NCBI GenBank assembly: GCA_934646865.1 | Contig: CAKUEU010000034.1 | Span: 1 to 17,766, forward strand | Origin: an uncultured Collinsella sp. | GTDB lineage: Bacteria; Actinomycetota; Coriobacteriia; Coriobacteriales; Coriobacteriaceae | Direction: 5' to 3' | DNA length: 17,766 nt | Shown here: one piece after another, positions 1-5,728 of the stretch | Numbering within the stretch: position 1 is the stretch's first letter | Layout: the number at the start of each line of letters is the position of its first letter | Notes under the pieces: generated by a model | Told to the model about the DNA's origin: nothing | Database searches by the model: none | What the model saw: the letters and a program-made list of their open reading frames with translations, nothing else | Position numbers and translations under genes: made by a program

Positions 1-97
1 GTTCTGAAATGGCTCCGCTGGCATATAGCAGGCTCTCCGTCAAGGTCGTCTTTCCAGCGTCTACATGGGCAAGAATCCCGATATTGATAATGTTCAT
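1..97 (-). CDS. tet(W): Tetracycline resistance ribosomal protection protein Tet(W), N-terminal part
   Basis: The reverse strand from 97 reads an ATG and 32 codons before the window ends. The protein begins [18 protein letters not shown] and continues to [18 protein letters not shown] is the P-loop of an EF-G-like translational GTPase. Proteins of this family bind the ribosome and release tetracycline using GTP. From memory of the family, Tet(W) has N at position 2, I at 6 and YASGAISE, whereas Tet(O) and Tet(32) differ at these places, so Tet(W) is the best call. A strong ribosome binding site (GGAGG at 104-108) lies 6 bases before the start. Only about 5% of the protein is visible, so mosaic forms such as tet(O/W) cannot be excluded, and whether the gene is complete is unknown. 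The AT-rich leader contrasts with the chromosome, consistent with acquisition by transfer. Confidence 0.9.
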   Translation of the reverse strand, partial: MNIINIGILAHVDAGKTTLTESLLYASGAISE

Positions 98-129
98 GTC
101 TATCCTCCATACAAGGCCCAAATGGGCGC

Positions 130-166
130 AAAAATCCCCAGCGGCTAATACTTTTACCGCTGGGGA
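130..166 (-). terminator. Terminator hairpin just before tet(W)
   Basis: On the minus strand TCCCCAGCGG (166-157) pairs perfectly with CCGCTGGGGA (144-135) across a 12-base loop, and five T residues (134-130) follow. This has the form of an intrinsic terminator and lies 32 bases before the tet(W) start. In tet(M)-class leaders this is the hairpin that limits expression without drug. The role here is inferred. Confidence 0.75.
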
Positions 167-260
167 TCATGACTTCGGACAAACAGAAGTATGACGGCTT
201 ACATGAGCCGCTGTCCGTCACGATATTTACTTAAAAGGCAAAAGTATTCTTAAATTGGGT

Positions 261-286
261 ACAAAAACTAAGCCCCTGCAAGGGGC
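261..286 (-). terminator. Upstream attenuator hairpin in the tet(W) leader
   Basis: On the minus strand GCCCCT and AGGGGC (286-281 with 277-272) form a 6-bp GC-rich stem with a 3-base loop, followed by TTAGTTTTTGT. It lies inside the loop of the 12-bp inverted repeat 244-255/316-327. It looks like a weak intrinsic terminator that could cut transcription short after the leader peptide. Confidence 0.55.
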
Positions 287-313
287 AATCATTTTTGCGC
301 CCATTATCAAATT

Positions 314-337
314 TTATTTAAGAATACCTTGCCGCAT
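314..337 (-). CDS. tet(W) leader peptide (7 codons)
   Basis: A short reading frame ATG CGG CAA GGT ATT CTT AAA TAA encodes MRQGILK. It is preceded by AAAAGGAG (346-353) with 8 bases to the start. Its last codons form one arm of the 12-bp inverted repeat (316-327 with 244-255), so translating it would keep that arm from pairing. Short leader peptides with such an arm are known upstream of tet(M)-class genes. The peptide itself probably has no function beyond attenuation. Confidence 0.65.
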   Translation of the reverse strand: MRQGILK

Positions 338-365
338 ATTTTTTACTCCTTTTCTGGTTTAAACC

Positions 366-394
366 ATTGTATCACATCAGTTTTAGGAAAGCAA
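366..394 (-). promoter_or_regulatory. Promoter of tet(W)
   Basis: On the minus strand a -35 box TTGCTT (394-389) and a -10 box TACAAT (371-366) are separated by exactly 17 bases. This is close to the primary sigma-factor consensus. Transcription would start near 360-358 and run through the attenuation leader into tet(W). The insertion sequence ends at 458, 63 bases beyond the -35 box, so this promoter is left intact. Confidence 0.8.
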
Positions 395-457
395 GTACCT
401 AAAAGAAATTTTTCTTCCCCTTATATGTAACCTTGATTATCAACTTCATCTGAACAC

Positions 458-497
458 TTCCCACATTCAGCCGTACATGTACGGCTGAATGTGGGAA
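458..497. repeat. Perfect 40-bp palindrome at the IS left end
   Basis: Bases 458-477 are the exact reverse complement of 478-497, with no mismatch and no spacer. Symmetry stops at both sides (C457 and C498). The outer half is the proposed left terminal repeat. The inner half is the same sequence facing the other way and matches the orientation of the right-end copies. The original IS30 makes joined-end intermediates with about 2 bp between abutted ends. Here the centre can be read as two ends around a 2-bp AT, so the structure could reflect such a junction. Confidence 0.85.
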
Positions 498-548
498 CCC
501 GATACCCTGAGGGCCGGACCGGCCGGCCCCGGGAGATCGGAGGACGGC

Positions 549-1841
549 ATGTCCGGAAAGAGGAAGAAGGGTTCCGAGAAGGCGGCCCCGAGGGCCTACG
601 GCAGGCTCACGAGGCACGAGCGGGACACGGTCCAGAGGATGCTGGAGCGCAGGGCCTCGTGCAGGGAGATCGCGAGGGAGCTGGGCAGGTCGCCCTCGAC
701 GGTGAGCGCCGAGGTGGCCTCGCACAGGTTCGTCACGGCGCCGAAGCCCAGGCGCGGCGAGCGCGTCGACGGCTCGGTCGACCTGTCGGCGGCCTGCCCG
801 CGCCTGGCGGCGTGGCCGCGCTGCTGCAACGGCTGCGGCCGGTACCGCGCGGTGGGCTGCAAGCGCCGCCCGCACGTCTTCTACGAGGCCCGCGCCGCGC
901 AGCTGTGCGCCGACTCGGTGCTCGTCTCGTCCAGGCGCGGCATAGACGCCGACGAGCCCGCCGCGGCGGCCAGGCTGGAGGCGATAAGGGACTGCCTGCG
1001 CCGGGGGCTGTCGCCCGAGCAGATGGCGGCGCGCAACGGCGGGCCGGTGGACCTGTCGCCCTCGACCATCTACCGCTGGGTCGCGGCGGGCTACGACGGC
1101 ATGACCAACATGGAGCTCAGGCGAAAGGTCGGCTACAGGCCGCGCAAGCGCGCCGCCGGCCGGGCCGCCACGCGCCACTCCGCCCGCAGGTCGTATGCCG
1201 CGTTCCTCGCCCTCGGGGAGGACGCGTGCGCCGCGGCCTGGGAGATGGACACCGTCGAGGGCGCCAGGGAGGACTCGGCCTGCCTGCTCACGCTGCTCCA
1301 CCGCCCCAGCAGGCTCCAGCTGGCGCTCCTGCTCGAGGCGAAGGGCTCCGGGTGCGTCGCGGACGCCCTGGGCGGCATCCGGGCGGTCCTCGGCGCCGAC
1401 GGCATGCGCCGCGTCTTCCGCGCCGTGCTCACCGACAACGGCGCGGAGTTCTCCGACGAGGGCGCGATCGCGGCGCTCCTCGGCGAGGGGCCCGGCGAGA
1501 CGAGGCTGTTCTACTGCGACCCCAGGCGAAGCGACCAGAAGGGCGCCTGCGAGCGCAACCACGTCGAGATCAGGAAGCTGCTGCCCAAGGGCTGCGGCCT
1601 CAGGTTCGACCGGCTCGCCCCGGCCGACATGGCGCTCGCGATGTCGCACGTGAACTCCGAGCCGCGCGGCGCGCTCGGCTTCACGACGCCAGCCCGCGCC
1701 TTCAGGGCGATGCTCGGGGAGGACGCGGAGGCGCTGCTGGACGCCTACGGCGTGGAGGACGTGGCGCTCGCCGATCTCGACCTGACGCCGGGGCTCATAG
1801 AGCGGGCGCGCGCAGAGAGGGGCGATGCCCCGCTGGCCTAG
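549..1841 (+). CDS. IS30-family transposase (DDE)
   Basis: A 430-residue protein that cuts and joins the ends of its insertion sequence. Residues 20-58 form the N-terminal helix-turn-helix typical of IS30 transposases (TRHERDTVQRML...REIARELGRSPSTVSAEV). Cysteines at 83, 92, 93, 96 and 104 suggest a small metal-binding knuckle seen in related IS30 proteins. The catalytic core shows D234 (WEMDTVEG), D296 (LTDNGAEF) and E335 (GACERNH, followed by LPKG), a normal DDE arrangement. No frameshift or stop is seen, so it looks active. I chose ATG 549 because GGAGG (539-543) lies 5 bases before it; the frame is open further upstream into the palindrome, but without a binding site. Ten of the first 12 arginine codons are AGG, while the neighbouring chromosomal genes use almost only CGC, a sign of foreign origin. 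Confidence 0.93.
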   Translation: MSGKRKKGSEKAAPRAYGRLTRHERDTVQRMLERRASCREIARELGRSPSTVSAEVASHRFVTAPKPRRGERVDGSVDLSAACPRLAAWPRCCNGCGRYRAVGCKRRPHVFYEARAAQLCADSVLVSSRRGIDADEPAAAARLEAIRDCLRRGLSPEQMAARNGGPVDLSPSTIYRWVAAGYDGMTNMELRRKVGYRPRKRAAGRAATRHSARRSYAAFLALGEDACAAAWEMDTVEGAREDSACLLTLLHRPSRLQLALLLEAKGSGCVADALGGIRAVLGADGMRRVFRAVLTDNGAEFSDEGAIAALLGEGPGETRLFYCDPRRSDQKGACERNHVEIRKLLPKGCGLRFDRLAPADMALAMSHVNSEPRGALGFTTPARAFRAMLGEDAEALLDAYGVEDVALADLDLTPGLIERARAERGDAPLA

Positions 1842-1873
1842 CCTAAAGGGAAAAACGGAATAGACGGACCGAC

Positions 1874-1893
1874 CGTTCGGCTGAGTCTGGGAA
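1874..1893. repeat. Right terminal repeat of the IS30-family element
   Basis: The sequence CGTTCGGCTGAGTCTGGGAA lies 32 bases after the transposase stop. Its reverse complement matches the left end at 458-477 in 16 of 20 positions, including TTCCCA at the tip and CAGCCG inside. It is the first of four similar direct copies, so it is the likeliest but not the only candidate for the right end. Confidence 0.65.
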
Positions 1894-1950
1894 GAGGTGC
1901 CGGGCGGCGGGCGGAGCATGGCCACCGGACCTATCGAAACACATCTCCAC

Positions 1951-2062
1951 CGTTCCTTCAACTGGGAAAACGGCGCCGCCGGGGCCCGAATGGGGCCGCG
2001 GGGGCGTTCGGCTAGCTGCGGGAACGGCCTATCCGCTCAACGTGTTCGGCTGAGATCGGAAA
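1951..2062 (+). repeat. Three degenerate copies of the IS end sequence
   Basis: Copies in the same orientation as the right terminal repeat occur at 1951-1968 (CGTTCCTTCAACTGGGAA, partial), 2005-2024 (CGTTCGGCTAGCTGCGGGAA, 15 of 20 identical to 1874-1893) and 2043-2062 (TGTTCGGCTGAGATCGGAAA). Start-to-start distances from 1874 are 77, 54 and 38 bases. They could be extra transposase-binding sites inside a longer IS that ends near 2062, or remnants of earlier related insertions. Confidence 0.5.
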
Positions 2063-2165
2063 TCAACCGTCGCAGAAAAGACGTGTTTTAGAAAAAGTTA
2101 AGGCCTTATATTCAGGGCTCCAACTCATTTATGCGTGAAATAAACCTGATGCTTTTTTCAAAACC

Positions 2166-2305
2166 ATGCCGGTTTACTACGATGTATCGGCGAACCCCGA
2201 GCATCGCGTGTTCTCCGTTTGCAAAACCGCAGGTAGGGAGCCCGACGGTTGCGCGAAAAGGCGTGCGTGGTCGAACATTCCTGATTAATCGTAGTAAACC
2301 GGCAT
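2166..2305. repeat. 18-bp perfect inverted repeat flanking 104 bp
   Basis: Arm ATGCCGGTTTACTACGAT (2166-2183) is exactly repeated in inverse at 2288-2305. Similarity continues beyond both arm edges: AAC-C/T before the outer edge, and ATC then GG after the inner edge. The 104-bp spacer has no clear gene. The unit could be a small non-autonomous element, a pair of oppositely oriented binding sites, or a long RNA hairpin. No target duplication is visible at the outer edges. Confidence 0.8.
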
Positions 2306-2442
2306 AGTTCTGAGGCGCAGAGGAGGGGCGGTTCGCAATCGGACCCGATAATGGGACTGGCGGCGCACAGGAAACCCTGTTGTGCGGGGCGGGTCGTGTT
2401 CCGCGCGCGCCGGCGCGGGCGAAAGTTTTTCCAAAATTGTCC

Positions 2443-2471
2443 TTGCATCGGCGTTCGAGTTCCCGTATAGT
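2443..2471 (+). promoter_or_regulatory. Promoter of tRNA-Ala
   Basis: A -35 box TTGCAT (2443-2448) and a -10 box TATAGT (2466-2471) are separated by exactly 17 bases. The -10 box ends 12 bases before the mature tRNA, leaving a very short 5' leader. No other promoter of this quality is visible before the downstream gene cluster. Confidence 0.8.
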
Positions 2472-2483
2472 ACTTGTTCGCAC

Positions 2484-2556
2484 GGGGGCGTAGCTCAGCT
2501 GGGAGAGCGCTTGACTGGCAGTCAAGAGGTCAGGGGTTCGATCCCCCTCGTCTCCA
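2484..2556 (+). tRNA. tRNA-Ala (anticodon GGC)
   Basis: A full 73-base cloverleaf can be folded. The acceptor stem is GGGGGCG with CGTCTCC, including the G3-U70 pair that marks alanine tRNAs. The D stem is GCTC/GAGC, the anticodon stem CTTGA/TCAAG with loop CTGGCAG, and the T stem AGGGG/CCCCT with loop TTCGATC. The anticodon GGC (2517-2519) reads GCC and GCU. The discriminator is A2556, and the following bases are CCC, so CCA is not encoded and must be added by the CCA-adding enzyme. GCC is a very common alanine codon in the genes that follow. Confidence 0.97.
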
Positions 2557-2571
2557 CCCGAGCATTGAATG

Positions 2572-2600
2572 AGGCTCCAACGCAAGTTGGGGCCTTTTTT
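2572..2600 (+). terminator. Intrinsic terminator after tRNA-Ala
   Basis: AGGCTCCAAC (2572-2581) pairs with GTTGGGGCCT (2586-2595) over a GCAA tetraloop, with one T-G wobble, and T residues continue to 2600. This is a strong Rho-independent terminator placed 16 bases after the tRNA and 31 bases before the ABC-F start codon. Confidence 0.9.
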
Positions 2601-2631
2601 CATATAGGTACACAAGGTCAAAGGCGGCACC

Positions 2632-4668
2632 ATGATCCTTCTGGTCGACAAGATCGAAAAAAGCTTCGGCGCGCGCGTCCTCTTTAGCGGCGCTTCCTTC
2701 CAGATCAACCCCGGCGAGCGCTTTGCGCTCGTGGGCCCCAACGGCGCCGGCAAAACTACCATGCTCAAGATCATCATGGGCATCGACAGCCCCGACGCCG
2801 GCCAGGTCCAGTACGCCAAGGACTGCCAGGTGGGCTACCTAGAGCAGGAAACCAACCTGGAGCACAAGGACACCACCGTCCTCGCTGAGGTCATGGCCGC
2901 CGCCAAGGAAATCCGTCGCATGGGTGAGCGGGCCAACGAGCTGCAGGCCCAGATCACCGAGCTCTCCGAGCAAGGCAAGGACGTCGACGCCCTCCTTAAC
3001 GAGTACGGCCAGGTCCAGGACCGCTTTGAGCACCTGGGCGGCTACGAACTCGAGAGCAACGCCCGCAAAATCCTGTCCGGCCTGGGCTTCAAAGTCACCG
3101 ACTTTGAGCGCCCCTGCTCCGAGTTCTCCGGCGGCTGGCAGATGCGCATCGCGCTCGCCAAGCTCTTCCTGCGCCACCCCGACCTGCTGCTTCTGGACGA
3201 GCCCACCAACCACCTGGACCTCGAGAGCGTCCAGTGGCTGCGCGGCTTTATCGCCAGCTACGACGGCGCCGTCCTCATCGTCAGCCACGACCGCGCCTTC
3301 ATGGACGCCTGCGTCGACCACGTCGCCGCCCTCGAGAACCGTCGCGTGACCACCTACACCGGCAACTACAGCAGCTACCTCAAGCAGCGCGAGGACAACC
3401 TGGAGCAGATGCGCGCCAAGCGTGCCGCCCAGGAGCGCGACATCGCCCACATGCAGGTCTTTGTCGACAAGTTCCGCTACAAGCCCACCAAGGCCGCCCA
3501 AGCGCAGGAGCGCATCCGCAAGATAGAGCAGATCAAAAAGGAGCTCGTCATCCTGCCCGAGGGCCACAAGCACATCGACTTTAAGTTCCCCGATCCGCCG
3601 CGCTCCGGCGACATGGTCGTGGGCCTGGAGGGCGTATCCAAGTCCTACGGCGACAAGCACATCTACAGCGACATCGACCTTAAGCTCTACCGCGGCGAGC
3701 ACGTGGCGCTCGTCGGCCCCAACGGCGCCGGCAAGTCCACGCTCATGAAGCTCCTCGCCGGCCTGGAGCCGCCCACCACCGGCACCCGCGACCTGGGCAC
3801 CAACGTGGGCGTTGCCTACTACGCCCAGCACGCGCTCGAGGGCATGACCGAGTCAAACACCGTCCTGCAAGAGATCGACACCGTCACGCCCAAGTGGACC
3901 GTGCCGCAGCAGCGCAGCCTGCTGGGCGCTTTCCTCTTTAGCGACAACGACTCCATCGAAAAGCAGGTTCGCGTCCTCTCCGGCGGCGAAAAGGCGCGCC
4001 TGGCTCTGGCCAAGATGCTCGTGGCGCCCGAGGCGCTCCTGTGCCTGGACGAGCCCACCAACCACCTGGACATCGACTCGGTGGATATGCTCGAGAACGC
4101 CCTGCAAAACTTCCCCGGCACCATCGTGCTGATCAGCCACGACGAGCACCTGGTGCGCGCCGTGGCCAACCGCGTGATCGACATCCGCGACGGCAAGGTC
4201 ACGGTCTACGACGGCGACTACGACTACTACCTCTACAAGCGCGAGGACCTCGCCGCCCGCGCAGCCGCCGAGGCGGCAGGGGAGAGCGTGCCGGCCGCAA
4301 CCAAGAACGCCAAGCCTGCCAGCGCCGCTCAGGCCAGTGCTCCCGCCGCCGCTCCCAAGCCGGCCGAGGGCAAAAAGACCAAAGAGCAGAAGCGCGCCGA
4401 GGCCCAGGCCCGCGCCGCGCTCAATAAAAAGCTCAAGGGCGTACGCAACCAGCTCAAGAAGATCGAGGCCGAGCTCGACAAAAAACGCGCCCGCTATGAC
4501 GAGCTTATGGAATTGATGGCAAGCGAAGAGCTTTATGCCGATCAGGACAAGTTCAACGCCGCGCTGGGGGAATATAACGGCCTTAAGCAAGAGCTTCCCA
4601 AGCTCGAGGACGAATGGCTGGAGCTTTCCACCCAGATCGAAGAGGAGACCGCGCGTGAACTCTCGTAA
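2632..4668 (+). CDS. ABC-F family ATPase (YdiF/Uup-like translation factor)
   Basis: A 678-residue protein with two ABC ATPase cassettes and no membrane segments, the mark of ABC-F proteins, which act on the ribosome rather than in transport. Cassette 1 has Walker A GPNGAGKT (35-42), signature SGGWQ (166-170) and Walker [13 protein letters not shown] (D189, E190). Cassette 2 has Walker A GPNGAGKS (362-369), signature SGGEK (450-454) and Walker B with D473, E474. The linker between them (about 249-308) is charged and helical, the part that reaches toward the P-site tRNA in known members. An Ala/Lys-rich stretch (about 550-583) leads to a coiled-coil tail (590-675) as in YdiF and Uup. The start ATG follows an AAAGGCGG site. 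A housekeeping role is likelier than antibiotic resistance, given its place in a core gene cluster, but its specific role is not known. Confidence 0.92.
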   Translation: MILLVDKIEKSFGARVLFSGASFQINPGERFALVGPNGAGKTTMLKIIMGIDSPDAGQVQYAKDCQVGYLEQETNLEHKDTTVLAEVMAAAKEIRRMGERANELQAQITELSEQGKDVDALLNEYGQVQDRFEHLGGYELESNARKILSGLGFKVTDFERPCSEFSGGWQMRIALAKLFLRHPDLLLLDEPTNHLDLESVQWLRGFIASYDGAVLIVSHDRAFMDACVDHVAALENRRVTTYTGNYSSYLKQREDNLEQMRAKRAAQERDIAHMQVFVDKFRYKPTKAAQAQERIRKIEQIKKELVILPEGHKHIDFKFPDPPRSGDMVVGLEGVSKSYGDKHIYSDIDLKLYRGEHVALVGPNGAGKSTLMKLLAGLEPPTTGTRDLGTNVGVAYYAQHALEGMTESNTVLQEIDTVTPKWTVPQQRSLLGAFLFSDNDSIEKQVRVLSGGEKARLALAKMLVAPEALLCLDEPTNHLDIDSVDMLENALQNFPGTIVLISHDEHLVRAVANRVIDIRDGKVTVYDGDYDYYLYKREDLAARAAAEAAGESVPAATKNAKPASAAQASAPAAAPKPAEGKKTKEQKRAEAQARAALNKKLKGVRNQLKKIEAELDKKRARYDELMELMASEELYADQDKFNAALGEYNGLKQELPKLEDEWLELSTQIEEETARELS

Positions 4669-4951
4669 AGCCGCCGCCGTGGCGATGAGCATCATCGCCA
4701 TCGCCTGCCGCGTCTGCGGCATCTTCATGAGCGCGATGACCGTGCTGCTGTGCTTTAGCGGCCTCACCGCCAAGCTGCAGATCGTCGGCTTTGTCGTCGA
4801 GCTTTCGCGCGCGCTGCCGAGCGCCATTGCCGGTTACGGCGTCATCACGTCGCCCTTTGGCGGCGTGTTCCGCCTGGATTACGCGATCGTGGCCGTCATC
4901 CTGTTTGTGGCCGACTACCTGCTCACGCGCGCCTCGCGCCGCGTCCGCTAG
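4655..4951 (+). CDS. Small predicted membrane protein, unknown function
   Basis: A 98-residue frame starting with GTG 4655, which overlaps the end of the ABC-F gene by 14 bases. I chose GTG because AGGAG (4643-4647) lies 7 bases before it; ATG 4685 is an alternative that would remove ten residues. Two hydrophobic stretches are visible: about residues 10-35 ([20 protein letters not shown]) and about 74-89 ([15 protein letters not shown]), with a basic tail (TRASRRVR). It is therefore probably a two-pass inner membrane protein. I recognise no family. The translational overlap with ABC-F and the 9-base gap to the M50 protease gene suggest co-expression with both. Confidence 0.7.
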   Translation: MNSRKAAAVAMSIIAIACRVCGIFMSAMTVLLCFSGLTAKLQIVGFVVELSRALPSAIAGYGVITSPFGGVFRLDYAIVAVILFVADYLLTRASRRVR

Positions 4952-4960
4952 GGGAGAGCC

Positions 4961-5644
4961 ATGTCCAGCAGCTACCTCATGAACCTGCTCGCCAGCGCCG
5001 TCGCTGTCATCGTCGGCATCGTCATCCACGAGAGCGCGCACGCCGCCGCGGCCTGGGCACTCGGCGACAAGACGGCCCGTTCGCGCGGCCGCGTCTCACT
5101 CAACCCGCTCAACCACATCGACCCGTTTGGCACCATTATCCTGCCGCTGCTCATGCTCGCTGCCGGCGGCCCCGTGTTCGCCTTTGCCAAGCCCGTGCCC
5201 GTCTACCTCAACAACCTCAAGCACCCCAAGCGCGACGAGGTCCTGGTGAGCGCGGCGGGTCCCGCATCGAACATCGTGCTCGCGTGCCTGGCCGCGGCCC
5301 TCATGCGCCTGACCTATGGCAACCTCTACGCCAGCATGTCCTTTGCCGTGGCGTCGCAGATCATGAACTTCGGCGCCACCTTTATCGTGGTCAACTTATC
5401 GCTTGCGTTCTTTAACCTCATCCCGATCCCGCCGCTCGACGGCTCGTCGATCGTCGTTCCGTTCCTTAAAGGCAAGGCGCTCGACAACTATTACCGCCTG
5501 CAGCAATACGCCATGCCCATCCTCATCATCGTGCTGTATCTGCTGCCCATGTGGACCGGCATTGACGTAATCGGCCGCTATTTCGACGTTACCGTGTATC
5601 CGCTGGCAGAGCAGCTCCTTTCCTTCGCAATCGCCGGCATCTAG
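4961..5644 (+). CDS. Site-2 protease family (M50) membrane metalloprotease
   Basis: A 227-residue polytopic membrane protein. HESAH (residues 23-27) is the zinc-binding HExxH motif inside the first membrane helix. The third zinc ligand is D160 in PPLDGSS, preceded by N152 in FFNLIPIPPLDG, the standard second motif of the M50 family. The length and lack of a PDZ domain fit the short Rip3/YwhC-like group. Family members cut membrane-embedded substrates such as anti-sigma factors; the substrate here is unknown. GGGGAG lies 4 bases before the ATG. An 84-base gap with two hairpins follows before scpA. Confidence 0.9.
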   Translation: MSSSYLMNLLASAVAVIVGIVIHESAHAAAAWALGDKTARSRGRVSLNPLNHIDPFGTIILPLLMLAAGGPVFAFAKPVPVYLNNLKHPKRDEVLVSAAGPASNIVLACLAAALMRLTYGNLYASMSFAVASQIMNFGATFIVVNLSLAFFNLIPIPPLDGSSIVVPFLKGKALDNYYRLQQYAMPILIIVLYLLPMWTGIDVIGRYFDVTVYPLAEQLLSFAIAGI

Positions 5645-5659
5645 GGTAAACTTACAGGT

Positions 5660-5710
5660 CGACCGTGCAAAACGGTCGTAACATGCACCCAAACCGCGCC
5701 GCGAAGGCGC
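5660..5710 (+). other. Two hairpins in the gap between the M50 gene and scpA
   Basis: CGACCGT/ACGGTCG (5660-5666 with 5672-5678, loop GCAAA) and GCGCC/GGCGC (5696-5700 with 5706-5710, loop GCGAA) lie in one of the few real gaps of the cluster. Neither is followed by a T tract, so they are not classical terminators. They may shape the scpA leader or mark an internal processing or promoter region. I could not identify a convincing promoter; a TTCGCA / TAAACT pair with a 17-base spacer ending near 5651 is weak. Confidence 0.4.
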
Positions 5711-5728
5711 CGTCAAAGGAGGTCGAAG

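Larger units (their letters stand above)
98..365 (-). promoter_or_regulatory. tet(W) attenuation leader
   Basis: This 268-base untranslated leader sits between the tet(W) promoter and its start codon. Read on the minus strand it contains a 7-codon leader peptide, a 12-bp perfect inverted repeat (316-327 with 244-255) whose first arm lies in the end of the leader peptide, and a GC hairpin with a T-rich tail. Next come a hairpin at 195-210 nested in a longer TGACGG/CCGTCA pair (192-197 with 215-220), and a 10-bp terminator hairpin just before the gene. Known for tet(M) of Tn916 and relatives: ribosome behaviour on the leader under tetracycline changes which hairpins form and lets polymerase read through. 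The same mechanism here is inferred from the layout. Confidence 0.8.
458..1893 (+). mobile_element. IS30-family insertion sequence
   Basis: The element carries one transposase gene (549-1841). Its proposed ends are TTCCCACATTCAGCCGTACA at 458-477 and, inverted, the copy at 1874-1893; they match at 16 of 20 positions. The 1436-bp length is normal for the family. No target-site duplication is visible: CAC precedes the left end and GAG follows the right end. The right boundary is uncertain, because a further end-like copy at 2043-2062 also pairs with the left end (14 of 20). GC content changes sharply at the left boundary, from the AT-rich tet(W) leader to GC-rich IS. The element sits directly upstream of tet(W). 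Confidence 0.75.
1894..2442. other. Gene-poor stretch between the IS and the tRNA promoter
   Basis: No convincing protein gene is seen. Reading frames here lack ribosome binding sites or recognisable products. The left part holds the degenerate IS-end copies. The middle (about 2090-2310) has lower GC and contains the 18-bp inverted repeat. The right part has GC-rich hairpins: ACAGG-AAAC-CCTGT near 2367-2380, and CCGCGC/GCGCGG (2401-2406 with 2413-2418) followed 7 bases later by TTTTT (2426-2430). The last could be a weak plus-strand terminator, though its T tract is displaced. Confidence 0.6.

Noticed and set aside
491..1846. Second plus-strand frame of 451 codons overlapping the transposase
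   Set aside because: It is a frame-shifted reading of the same GC-rich gene, giving an R/G/A-rich string with no motif. I considered programmed frameshifting but saw no slippery site, and the main frame is complete.
450..1900. Target-site duplication around the IS
   Set aside because: The bases flanking 458 and 1893 (CAC and GAG), and those after 2062 (TCA), do not match. Either the duplication is lost or the right boundary is wrong.
399..1961. Long minus-strand open frame of 520 codons over the insertion sequence
   Set aside because: It is an antisense shadow of the GC-rich transposase gene. Its protein is a low-complexity R/A/G-rich string without family motifs, and the plus-strand frame has clear DDE and helix-turn-helix features.
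1897..2091. Plus-strand frame of 64 codons after the transposase
   Set aside because: No ribosome binding site, mixed composition, and it runs through the degenerate IS-end copies. No recognisable product.
2184..2287. CRISPR-like or tandem repeats
   Set aside because: Only one inverted pair is present; there are no regularly spaced direct repeats here or anywhere else in the window.
2484..2600. tRNA-Ala as the attachment site of an integrated element
   Set aside because: Elements usually enter the 3' end of a tRNA gene. The 3' side here leads directly to a terminator and the core ABC-F gene, and the mobile DNA lies on the 5' side. No repeat of the tRNA 3' end is seen in the window.
2112..2819. 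Minus-strand frame of 235 codons covering the tRNA and the inverted repeat
   Set aside because: It crosses tRNA-Ala, its terminator and the start of the ABC-F gene, so it is not a real gene as a whole. Only its last 30 codons (from 2204) have a possible ribosome binding site; I mention these under the inverted-repeat finding but do not call a gene.
2839..3831. Antisense frames over the ABC-F gene and over other cluster genes
   Set aside because: They follow from the strong third-position GC bias and have V/L/A/G-rich translations without motifs or ribosome binding sites.
2632..4668. ABC-F gene as an antibiotic-resistance determinant travelling with tet(W)
   Set aside because: Its codon usage matches the chromosome, its tail resembles housekeeping YdiF/Uup proteins, and it is tied by overlap to the core cluster. 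The tRNA and its terminator separate it from the mobile part.
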